From assembly GCF_004337985.1 (NCBI RefSeq), contig NC_043741.1, positions 2,921,348 through 2,985,347 on the forward strand: a DNA stretch of 64,000 nucleotides. Reading direction: 5' to 3'. Made by a program: the position numbers and the translations under genes. The notes below the pieces were generated by a model. That model made no database searches and had not been told where the DNA came from. It saw nothing but the letters and a program-made list of their open reading frames with translations. This document shows positions 46,401 to 56,106 of the stretch, piece by piece. The DNA is from Pyricularia pennisetigena. Lineage: Eukaryota > Ascomycota > Sordariomycetes > Magnaporthales > Pyriculariaceae. Numbering within the stretch: position 1 is the first letter of the stretch; the number at the start of each line of letters is the position of its first letter.

Positions 46401-48547
46401 TGGCAGCCTCAGCTGTTGCTACGACTGGTGTCTGGTCCGCCTCGAGCGTTGTCCCGCAGGCACGTGGTGACCACGGCAAAGGCCTTGCCCAGCCGAGCAA
46501 CTGGGAGGAGCTGTACAGTGCCACCACGGGGACCATTCGCACAAAACCACGCCAGTCGGAGCCTGCAATCGTCGAAAGCTCTGATCTTTGGTCTCGGTTG
46601 GCACAGCCTTCCAGGACCGAGGTGAACTGGAGCAAAGTTGGCATTACTGCTCAATCTAGCCCCAAGACAACCGTGGGAACATGGTCTGCTGCCAGTGTCG
46701 TAACGACCATCCGTGGCGAGCATGGCAAGGGCCTTTCACAGCCCGCTGATTGGCACATGTATGATGCTGCTACAGAGACTAGCCGCGCAAAGCCCCGTCA
46801 ATCCGAACCGGCTACCATTGAAAGCTCCTCCCTCTGGGTTTCGCCTCCCCAGTCCCCGCAGGCTGCAAGAGACTGGAGCACGGTTGGGTCAACCTCGACA
46901 CCCCAATCGCCTATCTCGAACGTCTCCACCGTCTCTTCCGTTTCCCCGGTGGCAGCCGCCGGCGTATGGACTGCAACCACCACCCCGAAGGCTCGAGGCG
47001 AGCACAACAAGGGCCTTCCGCAGCCCGAGAACTGGCAGCTGTACAATGCCACGGCAGAGACCGCCAGGGCGAAGCCACGCAAGGCCGAGCTTGCGGCTGT
47101 TGAGAGCACCAGCCTATGGGCTGAGCCGACTGCGGCCAAGAAGGTCACGGACTGGAGCAGAGTTGCTGTGTTCAAAGCGCCCAAGGGCCCTGAAATCCAC
47201 AAGACTCGGCCGTCGACACCTCCACGAAAGGTGCGGTCCAGGGCCAACACTATCTCCCCGGCCCACAGCCTGCTTTCGACCCCGATGAGCACACCTCGCA
47301 TCAGAACCGACAACTGGCCTCTTTGGCCTCTCTGGACGCCTGTGCCGCGCACGCCGATCGTCTTCCAAAACAACGGTGGCCTGTTCCAGCCCCGCCCGCC
47401 GAAACCCAACACACGCACCACTGACGAAGAGCCTGCTGCCATCGAGATGGAGCGTTACATCCGGGGCCCCGACTACAAGGAGTTGGACCAGCTCGAATCC
47501 ACTGGTATGTGGACTTCGCCGGTTGTTGCCAAGACACAGGAGACCAACTGGATCAAGGCTGCGTCATCATCGAGGATGGAGAAGAAGTTCGCTACGGCGG
47601 CACAGTGGCAGCTCGAGCTCAAAGAGGCCGAGGAGAAGAGCTATCCTTCAGAGTGGATGCCGCGGATTTCAGCATCTATCGATGACTGGGATGCCGCGCT
47701 CGAGGTTGCCATCATGATGTCGCAGATTTCCGACCACGAGTTCCCTATGGAGGAAGCACCCTCACAAAAGCCCAAGGCCCCCGTCGACTACAGCCACCGC
47801 AGGGTTACCACCGATGACTGGGACGCTGCCCTCGAGGTGGCACTCATGATGTCCAACCTGCCCGAGCCAAACTACCCTATGGCTCCCGTCAAGGCCAAGG
47901 CCCCCGTTGACCGCAGCCATCGCAACGTGACTGCCGCCGACTGGGATGCCGCTCTCGAGGTCGCCATTGCCATGTCCGAACCAGTGGCCCCAGAGCAGGC
48001 TGCCTACAGCGAGGAGATGCCCACCGGATTCGGCGCCGACGACGACATCATGGCTCAGATCAGGGCACTCGAGGAGGAGAGAATGTTTGCCGAGCAGCAG
48101 GCCGAGCGCGGATCCATGTTCCCGGGTTCGTACGACCAGTCGCAGGAGCAGTTCCAGCCCCTCGTGCCCCAGGTTGCACCCCTGCCGCAGGATACCTTTG
48201 TCGCGCAGGAGACCTTTGTCGCGCAGGAGAACAACTACTGGACGCCTCAGGATCAGCAGCAGTACGACAACTACCCATTCCAGGGTCAGTACGTCGACTA
48301 CTCGGCCCAGCAACAGTTCGTCGCTCCTGCGGCGCCCCAGCAGACGAGCTACCCCAGCGTTTTCGTGGGTGCCGACGGTCAGATCTATCACTATCCCTCG
48401 CAGCCTGTCGAGGAGCCGCAGCCACAACAGCAGCCGCAACCGCAGCAGCCACAGCAGTCACAGCTGTCACAGCAGCCGCAGCCAAAGGAGGATGAGGAGG
48501 AGCAGGCTGCCCAGTCAATGGGTAGCCGTGTTATGCTCAGGTATTAA
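40498..48547 (+). CDS. Giant seven-helix membrane protein with disordered repeat tail and UIM-like motifs
   Basis: Not a family I recognise. Exons are 40498-41203 and 41265-48547, joined A|TT, giving 2662 residues. Residues 1-240 contain seven hydrophobic stretches, including GVSALVAAFAFGIVVNAASA, GQRLVLATFLLSAALWAQIG, MLPIALIVVGLDVVVLAML and TALPAAGITILIIIV, consistent with a 7-TM bundle. The intron cuts the last helix. Residues 240-1540 are Pro/Ser/Arg/Glu-rich and look disordered, with a Gln/Glu repeat near nucleotides 43457-43520 and an acidic patch at 44880-44985. Eight Trp-containing repeats (core HGKGL, W..Y....ET.R.KPR, IES..LW) cover 45190-47160. Three DDWDAALEVA units cover 47681-47986. 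The end is Gln/Pro-rich. The 7-TM part could be a receptor or anchor. The rest resembles a scaffold. Confidence 0.9.
45190..47160 (+). repeat. Eight in-gene tandem repeats of 60-100 codons
   Basis: Each unit carries the order: VWSA..VVS, RG.HGKGL.QP, W..Y....ET.R.KPR, then EP.IIES..LW, usually followed by VNWS. I count eight HGKGL-type blocks. Units 4 and 5 are almost identical at DNA level with a period of exactly 273 bases (91 codons); the others are more diverged and shorter. They are all in one reading frame within the giant protein. No known repeat family is recognised. Confidence 0.93.
45716..46261 (+). repeat. Two adjacent near-identical 273-base copies
   Basis: Copy A is 45716-45988 and copy B 45989-46261. 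By eye they differ at only about ten positions, for example CAGGCGCTG versus CAGACTCTG and TCTAGATCC versus TCTAAATCC. The 273-base step continues into a third, more diverged copy beginning at 46262. Confidence 0.93.
47681..47986 (+). repeat. Three repeats resembling ubiquitin-interacting motifs
   Basis: The units are DDWDAALEVAIMMSQIS (from 47681), DDWDAALEVALMMSNLP (from 47813) and ADWDAALEVAIAMSEPV (from 47936). They are spaced 44 and 41 codons apart. Each has acidic residues followed by hydrophobic-x-x-Ala-x-x-x-Ser (LEVAIMMS and variants), which is the core pattern of the ubiquitin-interacting motif. The linkers share KAPVDYSHRRVT / KAPVDRSHRNVT. Ubiquitin binding is inferred from pattern only. 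Confidence 0.8.
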
Positions 48548-49452
48548 GATGAGGTGTATGCCATGAGGATGGATACTATATATCTATCATGTACAATTTT
48601 CTTGATTTGCTTTTACATACCCACAACAGTTTTCAGTCTTTGACAGTCGAAGCTTACTTGTTGAACATCCCTATCACCATAACTAACACCTTTGCGATTA
48701 CTTTCTTTTTGGTTATTCATTTGCACTTACGACATATACTCTTGTCTTTTCTCCATTATAAGACGTTAATGGACAATGAAAAAAGCATACATTCTTTTCA
48801 CCCCCTTTTCTTTTCCTCAAACTTATATTTAGCGTTATCTTTTTTTTTTTTTTTTTTGAGCTTGTTGTTTATATATAGCTAGATTATCACAATCTGACAT
48901 GCATACAAATATTCTTTTCGGCTTAGTCCAACATATCATAACCCATATTCATTGGTTTCAGTCACCTAAAGTCTGTATTATGCAAAACGAGTAAAGACAA
49001 CCGATGACGACTCTTAGTAAGGGCCCCGTGTGTGTGCGGGCTCCTTTGTTTTTTTTTTACCCCTCACGAACCCCATCCTCACAAGCTCTTGAACCTAGTC
49101 CCGAGACTAGGCTGGCCTGGACTGCAAAGTGGGGTGATTGGGGTTCCTCGGAGCAACATCGCAGCGACACGGGGCGCGAAGACGGAGAAACTTGACCGAT
49201 GGATCCTCAATGTCGGAGTTGAAGCGGGCGAGACTAGGCCAGAGAAGGCTTCTTATTTACTTGTTCGACATCTTTTTGTATAATTACTCTTTCCCTTTCT
49301 TACCCCCCTTTTAGTCTAAACTATAGTCCACTTCTTTTTCCCCCTCTTGTGTCTTTCTCTCATCTCTCTTTCGTTTACCTAAAGATCTTTGTCTGCTCTG
49401 CTATTGACCTTCCTTTTTTTGATTTTTTATAATATTTGTTGGTCGAAAAAAT
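48548..49452. other. Intergenic DNA; 3' region of the giant gene and promoter of the dehydratase
   Basis: 905 bases, A/T-rich on the left with an 18-base T run near 48840-48857, and C/T-rich on the right (49300-49450), which fits a leader for the following gene. No gene is supported. Confidence 0.55.
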
Positions 49453-50924
49453 ATGGCAGCCCAAGAAATCACCATTACGGGCTGGAAAACCCGCGATGTC
49501 CGGTTTCCCACGTCTTTGGACAAGACGGGGTCGGATGCCATGAACGCTGCGGGTGACTACTCGTCGGCCTACTGCATTCTCGAGACGGACTCGGAGTTCT
49601 CAGGCCATGGAATGGTTAGTAGCAGTGGCAAACAAACATGCGGTCTTTTTACCATCTGACGTTTGTCTCGTCTTGTTTCTTGTTCTTTGTCTGCCTTTTA
49701 CTGACTCTCATACCTCTGCGATTTTAGACGTTCACCATCGGCCGTGGCAACGACATCGTCTGCGCCGCCATCAACCACGTCGCCGACCGCATCAAGGGCC
49801 GCACCCTCTCGTCTCTCGTTGCCGACTGGGGCAAGACGTGGCGGCACCTGGTCAACGACAGCCAGCTGCGGTGGATCGGGCCCGAGAAGGGCGTGATCCA
49901 CCTGGCGCTCGGGGCCGTGGTCAACGCCATCTGGGACCTGTGGGCCAAGACGCTGGGCAAGCCGGTGTGGCGCATCGTGGCCGACATGACGCCCGAGGAG
50001 TTTGTGCGCTGCATCGACTTCCGGTACATCACCGACGCCGTCACGCCCGAGGAGGCGATCGCCATGCTCAAGGAGACCGAGGGCGGCAAAGCGGACAGGA
50101 TCAAGGACGCCGAGAACAACCGCGCCGTGCCGGCCTACACGACCTCGGCCGGCTGGCTGGGCTACGGCGAGGACAAGATGCGGGCGCTGCTCGAGGAGAC
50201 GCTGGCCAAGGGCTACAAGCACTTCAAGCTCAAGGTGGGCGGCAGCGTCGAGCAGGACAGGAGGCGGCTTGCGATCGCGCGCGATGTCATCGGGCACGAC
50301 CGGGGCAACGTGCTCATGGTGGACGCCAACCAGGTCTGGTCGGTGCCCGAGGCCATCGAGTACATGAAGGCGCTCGCCGACTTCAAGCCGTGGTTCATCG
50401 AGGAGCCGACCAGCCCGGACGACGTGCTGGGCCACAAGGCGGTCAGGGAGGCGCTCAAGCCGTACGGCATCGGCGTGGCGACGGGCGAGATGTGCCAGAA
50501 CCGCGTCGTGTTCAAGCAGCTGCTGGCGAGCGGGGCCATCGACGTGTGCCAGATCGACGCCTGCCGCATGGGCGGCGTCAACGAGGTGCTGGCCGTGCTG
50601 CTCATGGCGCGCAAGTTTGGCGTCCCCATCGTGCCGCACTCTGGAGGCGTCGGCCTGCCCGAGTACACGCAGCACCTGTCGACCATCGACTACGTCGTCG
50701 TGTCGGGCAAGCTGTCGCTCCTCGAGTACGTTGACCACCTGCACGAGCACTTTTTGCACCCCTCGGTCATCAAGGACGGCTTCTACCAGACCCCGACAGA
50801 ACCCGGCTACAGCGTCGAGATGAGGCCCGAGAGCATGGACCGCTTCTCGTTCCCCGGCGAGGAAGGCGTCAGCTGGTGGCGTAGCGATGAGGCCAAGCCC
50901 ATCCTCGAGGGCGTCAAGATTTAG
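49453..50924 (+). CDS. lgd1: L-galactonate dehydratase (enolase superfamily)
   Basis: Removes water from L-galactonate to give 2-keto-3-deoxy-L-galactonate, the second step of fungal D-galacturonate (pectin) breakdown. Exons are 49453-49614 and 49728-50924, giving 452 residues, the normal length. The start reads ITITGWKTRDVRFPTSLDKT. Catalytic features of the mandelate-racemase subgroup are all visible: HFKLKVGG (Lys 221 and 223), VDANQVW (metal Asp 253), FIEEPTSP (metal Glu about 279), GVATGEM (metal Glu 308) and VPHSGGVG (His 358). The closest alternative is L-fuconate dehydratase, but the overall sequence style matches the fungal galactonate enzyme. The second exon is strikingly rich in G and C at third codon positions. 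Confidence 0.94.
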
Positions 50925-51223
50925 AGAGAGAGTGTGTGTGAAACCAAAATAAGAAAGAAGCTGGAGCTTTGTGGTTTCTTTCCTCTTTCTGTTGGTGATT
51001 CTCGCCCAGTATAGGAGAGAAACAAAAACGAAACCAACATGACGTAACGTGAGTCGACTCAAGCCGGATGACAATGCCTACAATCCCCGTTTCGCGGGCG
51101 ACGGCGAGTTTAAAGGGAACTTGTCTGCTTTTGTCGCAGGGCGAACTTTATCTTTTTTTTTTATGCTTATGCTTGTGTGAACCAACGCCAAGCAGGACGG
51201 GGATATTATCTTTGATGAAACAG

Positions 51224-51442
51224 GGGGGTCCGTCCCAGTAGATGGACGGTCCGCAGGGCAACGATGGCATCCTGTATGAATCTAGTACCCTCGAGGAGGG
51301 GTTTACTAGCATCCCACTGATGACTGCATAAGTTTTAAGTCACCTTTTTTTTTTTCTCTTTCTTGTATTCAAAGAAATAGTGGCTTGAGGGGGGTTCCGT
51401 CACCAGAAGACGATTCCGCAGGGCAACGATGGCATCCTGTAT
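51224..51442. repeat. Pair of direct repeats with an identical 27-base core
   Basis: A 27-base segment starting CCGCAGGGCAACGATGGCAT and ending CCTGTAT occurs at 51251-51277 and again at 51416-51442, 165 bases apart. Weaker similarity extends about 27 bases leftward in both (GGGGGGTCCGTC.. and GGGGGGTTCCGTC..). The first copy also contains a perfect 6-base stem, CCGTCC and GGACGG, with an 8-base loop. Confidence 0.9.
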
Positions 51443-51547
51443 AATATCCAATATTATCCCTTAGACTAGAGGTCAATCGAGGTATCGAATGAGAGAGTAA
51501 TGTGGGTTGTTTGTTGCGAAGTACTATCAGCTGCGAAATGAGTTGGA

Positions 51548-52091
51548 TTTTTTTTTTTTTTTTTTTTTTTTTTTNNNNNNNNNNNNNNNNNNNNNNNNNN
51601 NNNNNNNNNNNNNNNNNNNNNNNNNNNNNNNNNNNNNNNNNNNNNNNNNNNNNNNNNNNNNNNNNNNNNNNNNNNNNNNNNNNNNNNNNNNNNNNNNNNN
51701 NNNNNNNNNNNNNNNNNNNNNNNNNNNNNNNNNNNNNNNNNNNNNNNNNNNNNNNNNNNNNNNNNNNNNNNNNNNNNNNNNNNNNNNNNNNNNNNNNNNN
51801 NNNNNNNNNNNNNNNNNNNNNNNNNNNNNNNNNNNNNNNNNNNNNNNNNNNNNNNNNNNNNNNNNNNNNNNNNNNNNNNNNNNNNNNNNNNNNNNNNNNN
51901 NNNNNNNNNNNNNNNNNNNNNNNNNNNNNNNNNNNNNNNNNNNNNNNNNNNNNNNNNNNNNNNNNNNNNNNNNNNNNNNNNNNNNNNNNNNNNNNNNNNN
52001 NNNNNNNNNNNNNNNNNNNNNNNNNNNNNNNNNNNNNNNNNNNNNNNNNNNNNNNNNNNNNNNNNNNNNNNNNNNNAAAAAAAAAAAAAAA
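51548..52091. other. Assembly gap flanked by poly(T) and poly(A)
   Basis: T run 51548-51574 (27), N 51575-52076 (502), A run 52077-52091 (15). Confidence 0.97.
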
Positions 52092-52130
52092 TAGAAATAG
52101 AAATAAAAATAAAAATAAAAATAAAAATGA
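52092..52130. repeat. A-rich hexanucleotide repeat (AAAAAT type)
   Basis: TAGAAATAGAAATAAAAAT continues as further AAAAAT units directly after the A run that closes the gap, forming a degenerate tail of the poly(A) tract. Confidence 0.85.
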
Positions 52131-52543
52131 AAAGCCTCAGCGCCTCAAGCCATCATACTGACCTCGAAAAGAAAATTCCCAACAGCCAGGTGGTGCTGAT
52201 GAAGTTCCAACTTGGTCAGAGTCCACAACGTAGTCGCAGAAAATGGTTGGCTTCTCAATACTGCGAAACAATGAAACCAAAACAAGTCAGACGGGTATCA
52301 TATCATGTTCCAAGCATCACTTATGTTCTAATTAGTATATGGCTTGCCCGTATATATCATTACCCCTATGGTAGCCTGCCTTTTAGTGCTCTTGAGGATC
52401 TTTGGGGGCCGCAATCCTTTCTCATCGGAAAAACAGAATCGAAAGAAATAAAGAATAATAAAACATACAAAAGAGGAAAGGGATCTCACCGTCTATGAGA
52501 ACACACGTTGGAAGTCACTTCAACTCCAACGTATCGACCCAGC

Positions 52544-53831
52544 ATGTCTTCCAAGCCTGCAGAACTCACCTTCCCCAAGGATCTAGACTCTACGTCTGAT
52601 CTCACACAGGAGGCGGACTCTACATTTGATTTCACTGGGAAGCAGCTGATAGAAGGACGCACGTCGAACAGCAGCGAGTGGTCCAGCGCCAACTCCCGTC
52701 CTTCAGAATCTGAGAAGACGCCCGCGGACAACGACGATAACGTTTATCCCTCGAAAGGCAAGGCCATCGTCATCGTCATAGCTCTGAACCTCTCGGTGCT
52801 GCTGCTGGCTCTAGATCAGACCATCCTCGCCCCTGCCCTAGGCACCATCACCAGCGAGTTTGGAACCGTAAAGGATATCGGTGTAAGCAGCGAACTGTGC
52901 CAGAGCAAGTTTGAGAAACGCGCTCTTCTTCTTCTCTTGGATGCGCTGACACGGCCCTTGTGTGGCAATTCCAAATAGTGGTACGGAGCCGCCTATCTCG
53001 TCACCAGCTGCGCCCTCACTCTTCTGTACGGCCGACTGTACACCATCTTCAACATCAAATGGACCTTCCTGTCCAGCATTCTCATTTTTGAGCTCGGCTC
53101 CATGATCTGCGCCCTCGCACCCACTTCCAGCATCTTCATCTTGGGTCGAGCCGTCGCCGGCGCGGGATGTGGCGGCCTGTACTCGGGCACCGTGATCATC
53201 ACGGGCTTCACTTTGGCGCTGCACCACAGGCCGGTGGCGTTTGGTATCACCGGCGCCATCTTTGGTATCGCGTGCGTTGCTGGGCCTTTGCTGGGCGGTC
53301 TCTTTACTGACCACTGTATGTTCTTGTCTTCCGTTCCAAGCAGAAAAGGGGCAAGGATGCGGTGGAAGTCTTGTTTTTTCGTGTCAAGTAACTGACAAGG
53401 GTTAAAATAGTAAACTGGCGCTGGTGTTTCTGGATCAACATCCCGATTGGTGCCCTTACCGTTCTCCCCGTCGTCTTCTTTGTCACTATAAACCGCGACA
53501 ACAACCCTCAGCGCAAGAGGCTCATCGACCGGGTCAGGGAGATTGACATGTACGGCATCGCCGCTCTCTTCCCGACCATGGTGTGCTTCATCCTAGCCAT
53601 TCAGTGGGGAGGAACCCAGTTTGCCTGGAACAGCGCCGAGGTCATTGGGCTCTTTGTCGCCACCGCCGTGCTGGGCGCAACCTTTGTCTGGGTCGAAATT
53701 CGCACGGGAGATGGCGGGATGCTGCCACCGAGGCTTTTTAAGAACCGAGATGTCGTGCTTGCCTTTGCATTCTCCGCGGCTTTCTCCGCAGGTTTCACGC
53801 CTTTGACCGTTTACACTTGTTAGCATTCTTT

Positions 53832-53862
<31 letters not shown>

Positions 53863-54691
53863 CCGTCCGTTTGAACTCTTTCAGAGATTTCATGCTAACA
53901 TTCCTCACCACTTTGTACTAGCCATTTACTTCCAAGCAATCTTTGGCGATAGAGCCGTCGACGCCGGCCTCAAGCTGCTCCCGGTGCTAATCTCCTCTGT
54001 GATCTCCAGCATCGTGTCCGGAGGAGCCACGAGTGCCATAGGGTACTACAACCCCATCGCGCTCATCGGCATGATCCTTTTCTCCATCGGCGCAGGCCTC
54101 ACCACCACCTGGAGCCTGACCACCCCTATGGCGGCCTGGTTCGGATTCCAGGTCATCGCGGGCCTGGGGACGGGCATGGGGTTTCAGATCGCCGTGCTCG
54201 TCATTCAGAACGTCCTACCCGAGGAATGGATCCCCGTCGGCACCTCGGCCGTGCAGTTCTTCCAGAACCTGGGGGGCGCCATCTCCAGCGCCATCGCACA
54301 GAGCGCCTTCCAGAACGGCCTCGTCACCTCGGCCGCCAGCAGCGCGCCGTTTCTCCCGTCGACCCTGCTGCTGGACACGGGCGCCTCCAACATCCGCCAG
54401 ACCCTGGGGAACCTTACGGCATCAGCGGATTTTGGGCCCCTGATTGCCAACGCCGGCGGATTCGGGAAGGTGTATGATGATTTGCGTTTTGCTTACTTGA
54501 CTGGGTTGAAAAACACCTTCTATGTCGCTGTTGCTTGCGCTGTTGCTGGCTTTTGCATCGCGTGCGGATTCCGCTGGATCAATATGAAGGGCAGGCCTAC
54601 AGATCCTTCGCCCGAAGACGGCCAAGTTGTGGTGCTGGCTGAAAGGGAAAAGGAGAAGTCTGCGACAGAGGAAGCCAATGCCAAGAGGTGA
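52544..54691 (+). CDS. MFS drug-efflux-type transporter (14-helix DHA2 class)
   Basis: Exons are 52544-52882, 52979-53315, 53411-53818 and 53922-54691, giving 617 residues. Residues 1-75 are hydrophilic and acidic. Helix 1 has LLLALDQTILAPALGTI (motif D1), followed by WYGAAYLVTSCALTLLYGRL (motif A region), FILGRAVAGAGCGGLYSGT (motif B) and GAIFGIACVAGPLLGGLFTD (antiporter motif C). HLNWRWCFWINIPIG crosses the second splice and is a hallmark of this fungal family. The total helix pattern fits 14. Close relatives export fungal metabolites or drugs; no biosynthetic genes flank it, so a substrate cannot be proposed. The last intron holds a T run of about 33 bases just after its donor. Confidence 0.94.
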
Positions 54692-54939
54692 AAAATGCTT
54701 GCCCTCTCTGGACGCTGACCTCTTATCATGGTTCCTGTTTCCGTAGCATTTTCCCAAATATACTTTATCTGTCACCATCAAGCACGCAGACCTGTGCAAA
54801 CTTGGTGAGCTCCTCAGATCGATTTGTTACATTTATGCTGGCTCAGTAACACTTACATATGTCACCCTCATCTGCACTCACCTCAGCAAGTTCGGTGGTA
54901 GGCCACACGAGCTAGTTAACTGCATGTGGTTGGTTGAGT

Positions 54940-56106
54940 CTACTGCGTATCATGCGGAGGCGGTACGTCCCATGCCCGCAGTTCTTGCGCTTCTCTCTTG
55001 CGCTTCCCACCTTGGCCCCTGTTCCCGCCGCCGCCAACAAACCTCGTGACCCACTCCCTGACCCGAGTCGTCTTTTGAAGCTGCGGATGGGCAGCCGGAT
55101 CCCTCGCACAAGAAGCCAGCTCGGCAGCCGAGTAGCAGCCACCATCGTCGTTGACATCGAGCCGCCTCCTGTGCAGCAGGTGCACCTTGGTCACGGCCCT
55201 CCTCAAGCCCTGACCGTGCACCTTGCGCATAAATGTGTGGAGGGCGGCGTTGCGAAGCATGATGACGTCCTGGCGGCGAAGGTCCTCGAGCGGATTGCGA
55301 GCCATCGCTGGTGCCGCCGCACCCGGATCAAACCAGAAGGTAATGCTGAAACCCGACTTGGTCTCGTCGCCCACCACGACCTCAGCCAAGGTGCGCGTGC
55401 CGCCCCAGCGGGTGCGGACCTGGCGCTCCGGCTCAATGGAGATGACCCCAACGATGAGGTTGACCGTCATGGTCTGTGGGTGGATGCTCTCAATGTGGGC
55501 AGCTGAGGGGAGGTCGGCCAGGTCACTGACATGCGCGCCCGGGGCAAAGGCCGGCTGCAGCGGAGGCCGAGGGGAGAATTCGCCGCTGTGAGGCGCGGAC
55601 AAGGACGACGTAGACGAGTCCGTGAGGAATGAGGACTGCTCTTGGCCTGAGGAGACGGCATCCAGTTCAGAGGAGGGTATGTCGTCATGCACCGCCAGCG
55701 ACTTTTCGCAAAATTGCGAGAACAGCTGCCGTTGGCTGCCGTCGCTCTGGTCCGAGGCGGTAGAGCGGAATGAAGTTTCCGTGCTGTTTTGGTGGGTTAT
55801 GTCCCCTGTGGTGAGGAAATCGGTGTCGTCTTGGCTCGAGTATCGCGGGGCCTGCCATGGATTGTCATAGCTTGGCCGTATGGCATCCCCTAGGGCCGTC
55901 GCCGCCTTGCGCCTGTTCAGTGGCAAGGATCTCCATACTGCATGTTCCAGCAGAGATATGGTTGTGTCATTCCCGGGAGGCGCCTCGTAAGACTGGCCAG
56001 CGAAACGGGCGATGGGTTCGATGAGATGGTTGAGCAGTAATGTTGATGTCCAGTCAAGACTGTCACTGGCTGGCGCTCCAGCAAATATCAGGACCTTTGC
56101 GGCCAT
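54940..56106 (-). CDS. Uncharacterised protein with a possible OB-fold
   Basis: A single exon encoding 388 residues from ATG at 56106; a longer frame starts with TTG and was rejected. The N-terminal 70 residues are ordered-looking (KVLIFAGAPASDSLDWTSTL, then HLIEPIARFAG). Residues 90-230 are Ser/Thr/Gln/Asp-rich and likely disordered. Residues 240-330 read TVNLIVGVISIEPERQV, TLAEVVVGDETKSGFSITFW and RRQDVIMLRNAALHTF, alternating strand-like segments with the V-G-D-E-T-x-x-x-x-x-I-x-F-W pattern found in OB-fold nucleic-acid-binding proteins. The C-terminus is basic (GGKRKREAQELR). A single-stranded DNA-binding or telomere/repair role is possible but is not shown. It is divergent from ERG27 with 884 bases between starts. 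Confidence 0.75.
   Translation of the reverse strand: MAAKVLIFAGAPASDSLDWTSTLLLNHLIEPIARFAGQSYEAPPGNDTTISLLEHAVWRSLPLNRRKAATALGDAIRPSYDNPWQAPRYSSQDDTDFLTTGDITHQNSTETSFRSTASDQSDGSQRQLFSQFCEKSLAVHDDIPSSELDAVSSGQEQSSFLTDSSTSSLSAPHSGEFSPRPPLQPAFAPGAHVSDLADLPSAAHIESIHPQTMTVNLIVGVISIEPERQVRTRWGGTRTLAEVVVGDETKSGFSITFWFDPGAAAPAMARNPLEDLRRQDVIMLRNAALHTFMRKVHGQGLRRAVTKVHLLHRRRLDVNDDGGCYSAAELASCARDPAAHPQLQKTTRVREWVTRFVGGGGNRGQGGKRKREAQELRAWDVPPPHDTQ

Larger units (their letters stand above)
50925..52543. other. Intergenic region with direct repeats and a 502-base gap
   Basis: Holds the 3' region of the dehydratase gene, a pair of direct repeats at 51224-51442, and a T run leading into 502 N, closed by an A run. 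The right part (52090-52540) shows no gene but should carry the MFS carrier promoter. Confidence 0.6.

Noticed and set aside
45190..47160. CRISPR array or transposon repeats
   Set aside because: The repeats are in frame within one long coding sequence, lack unique spacers and continue a single protein.
49553..50734. 393-residue plus-strand frame overlapping the dehydratase
   Set aside because: It is out of frame with the conserved enzyme, Arg/Gly/Ala-rich, and would read through the intron.
49698..51074. 458-residue minus-strand open frame across the dehydratase gene
   Set aside because: Antisense shadow of a GC3-rich exon. Its composition is dominated by His, Val, Leu, Arg and Asp, as expected from reversed codons.
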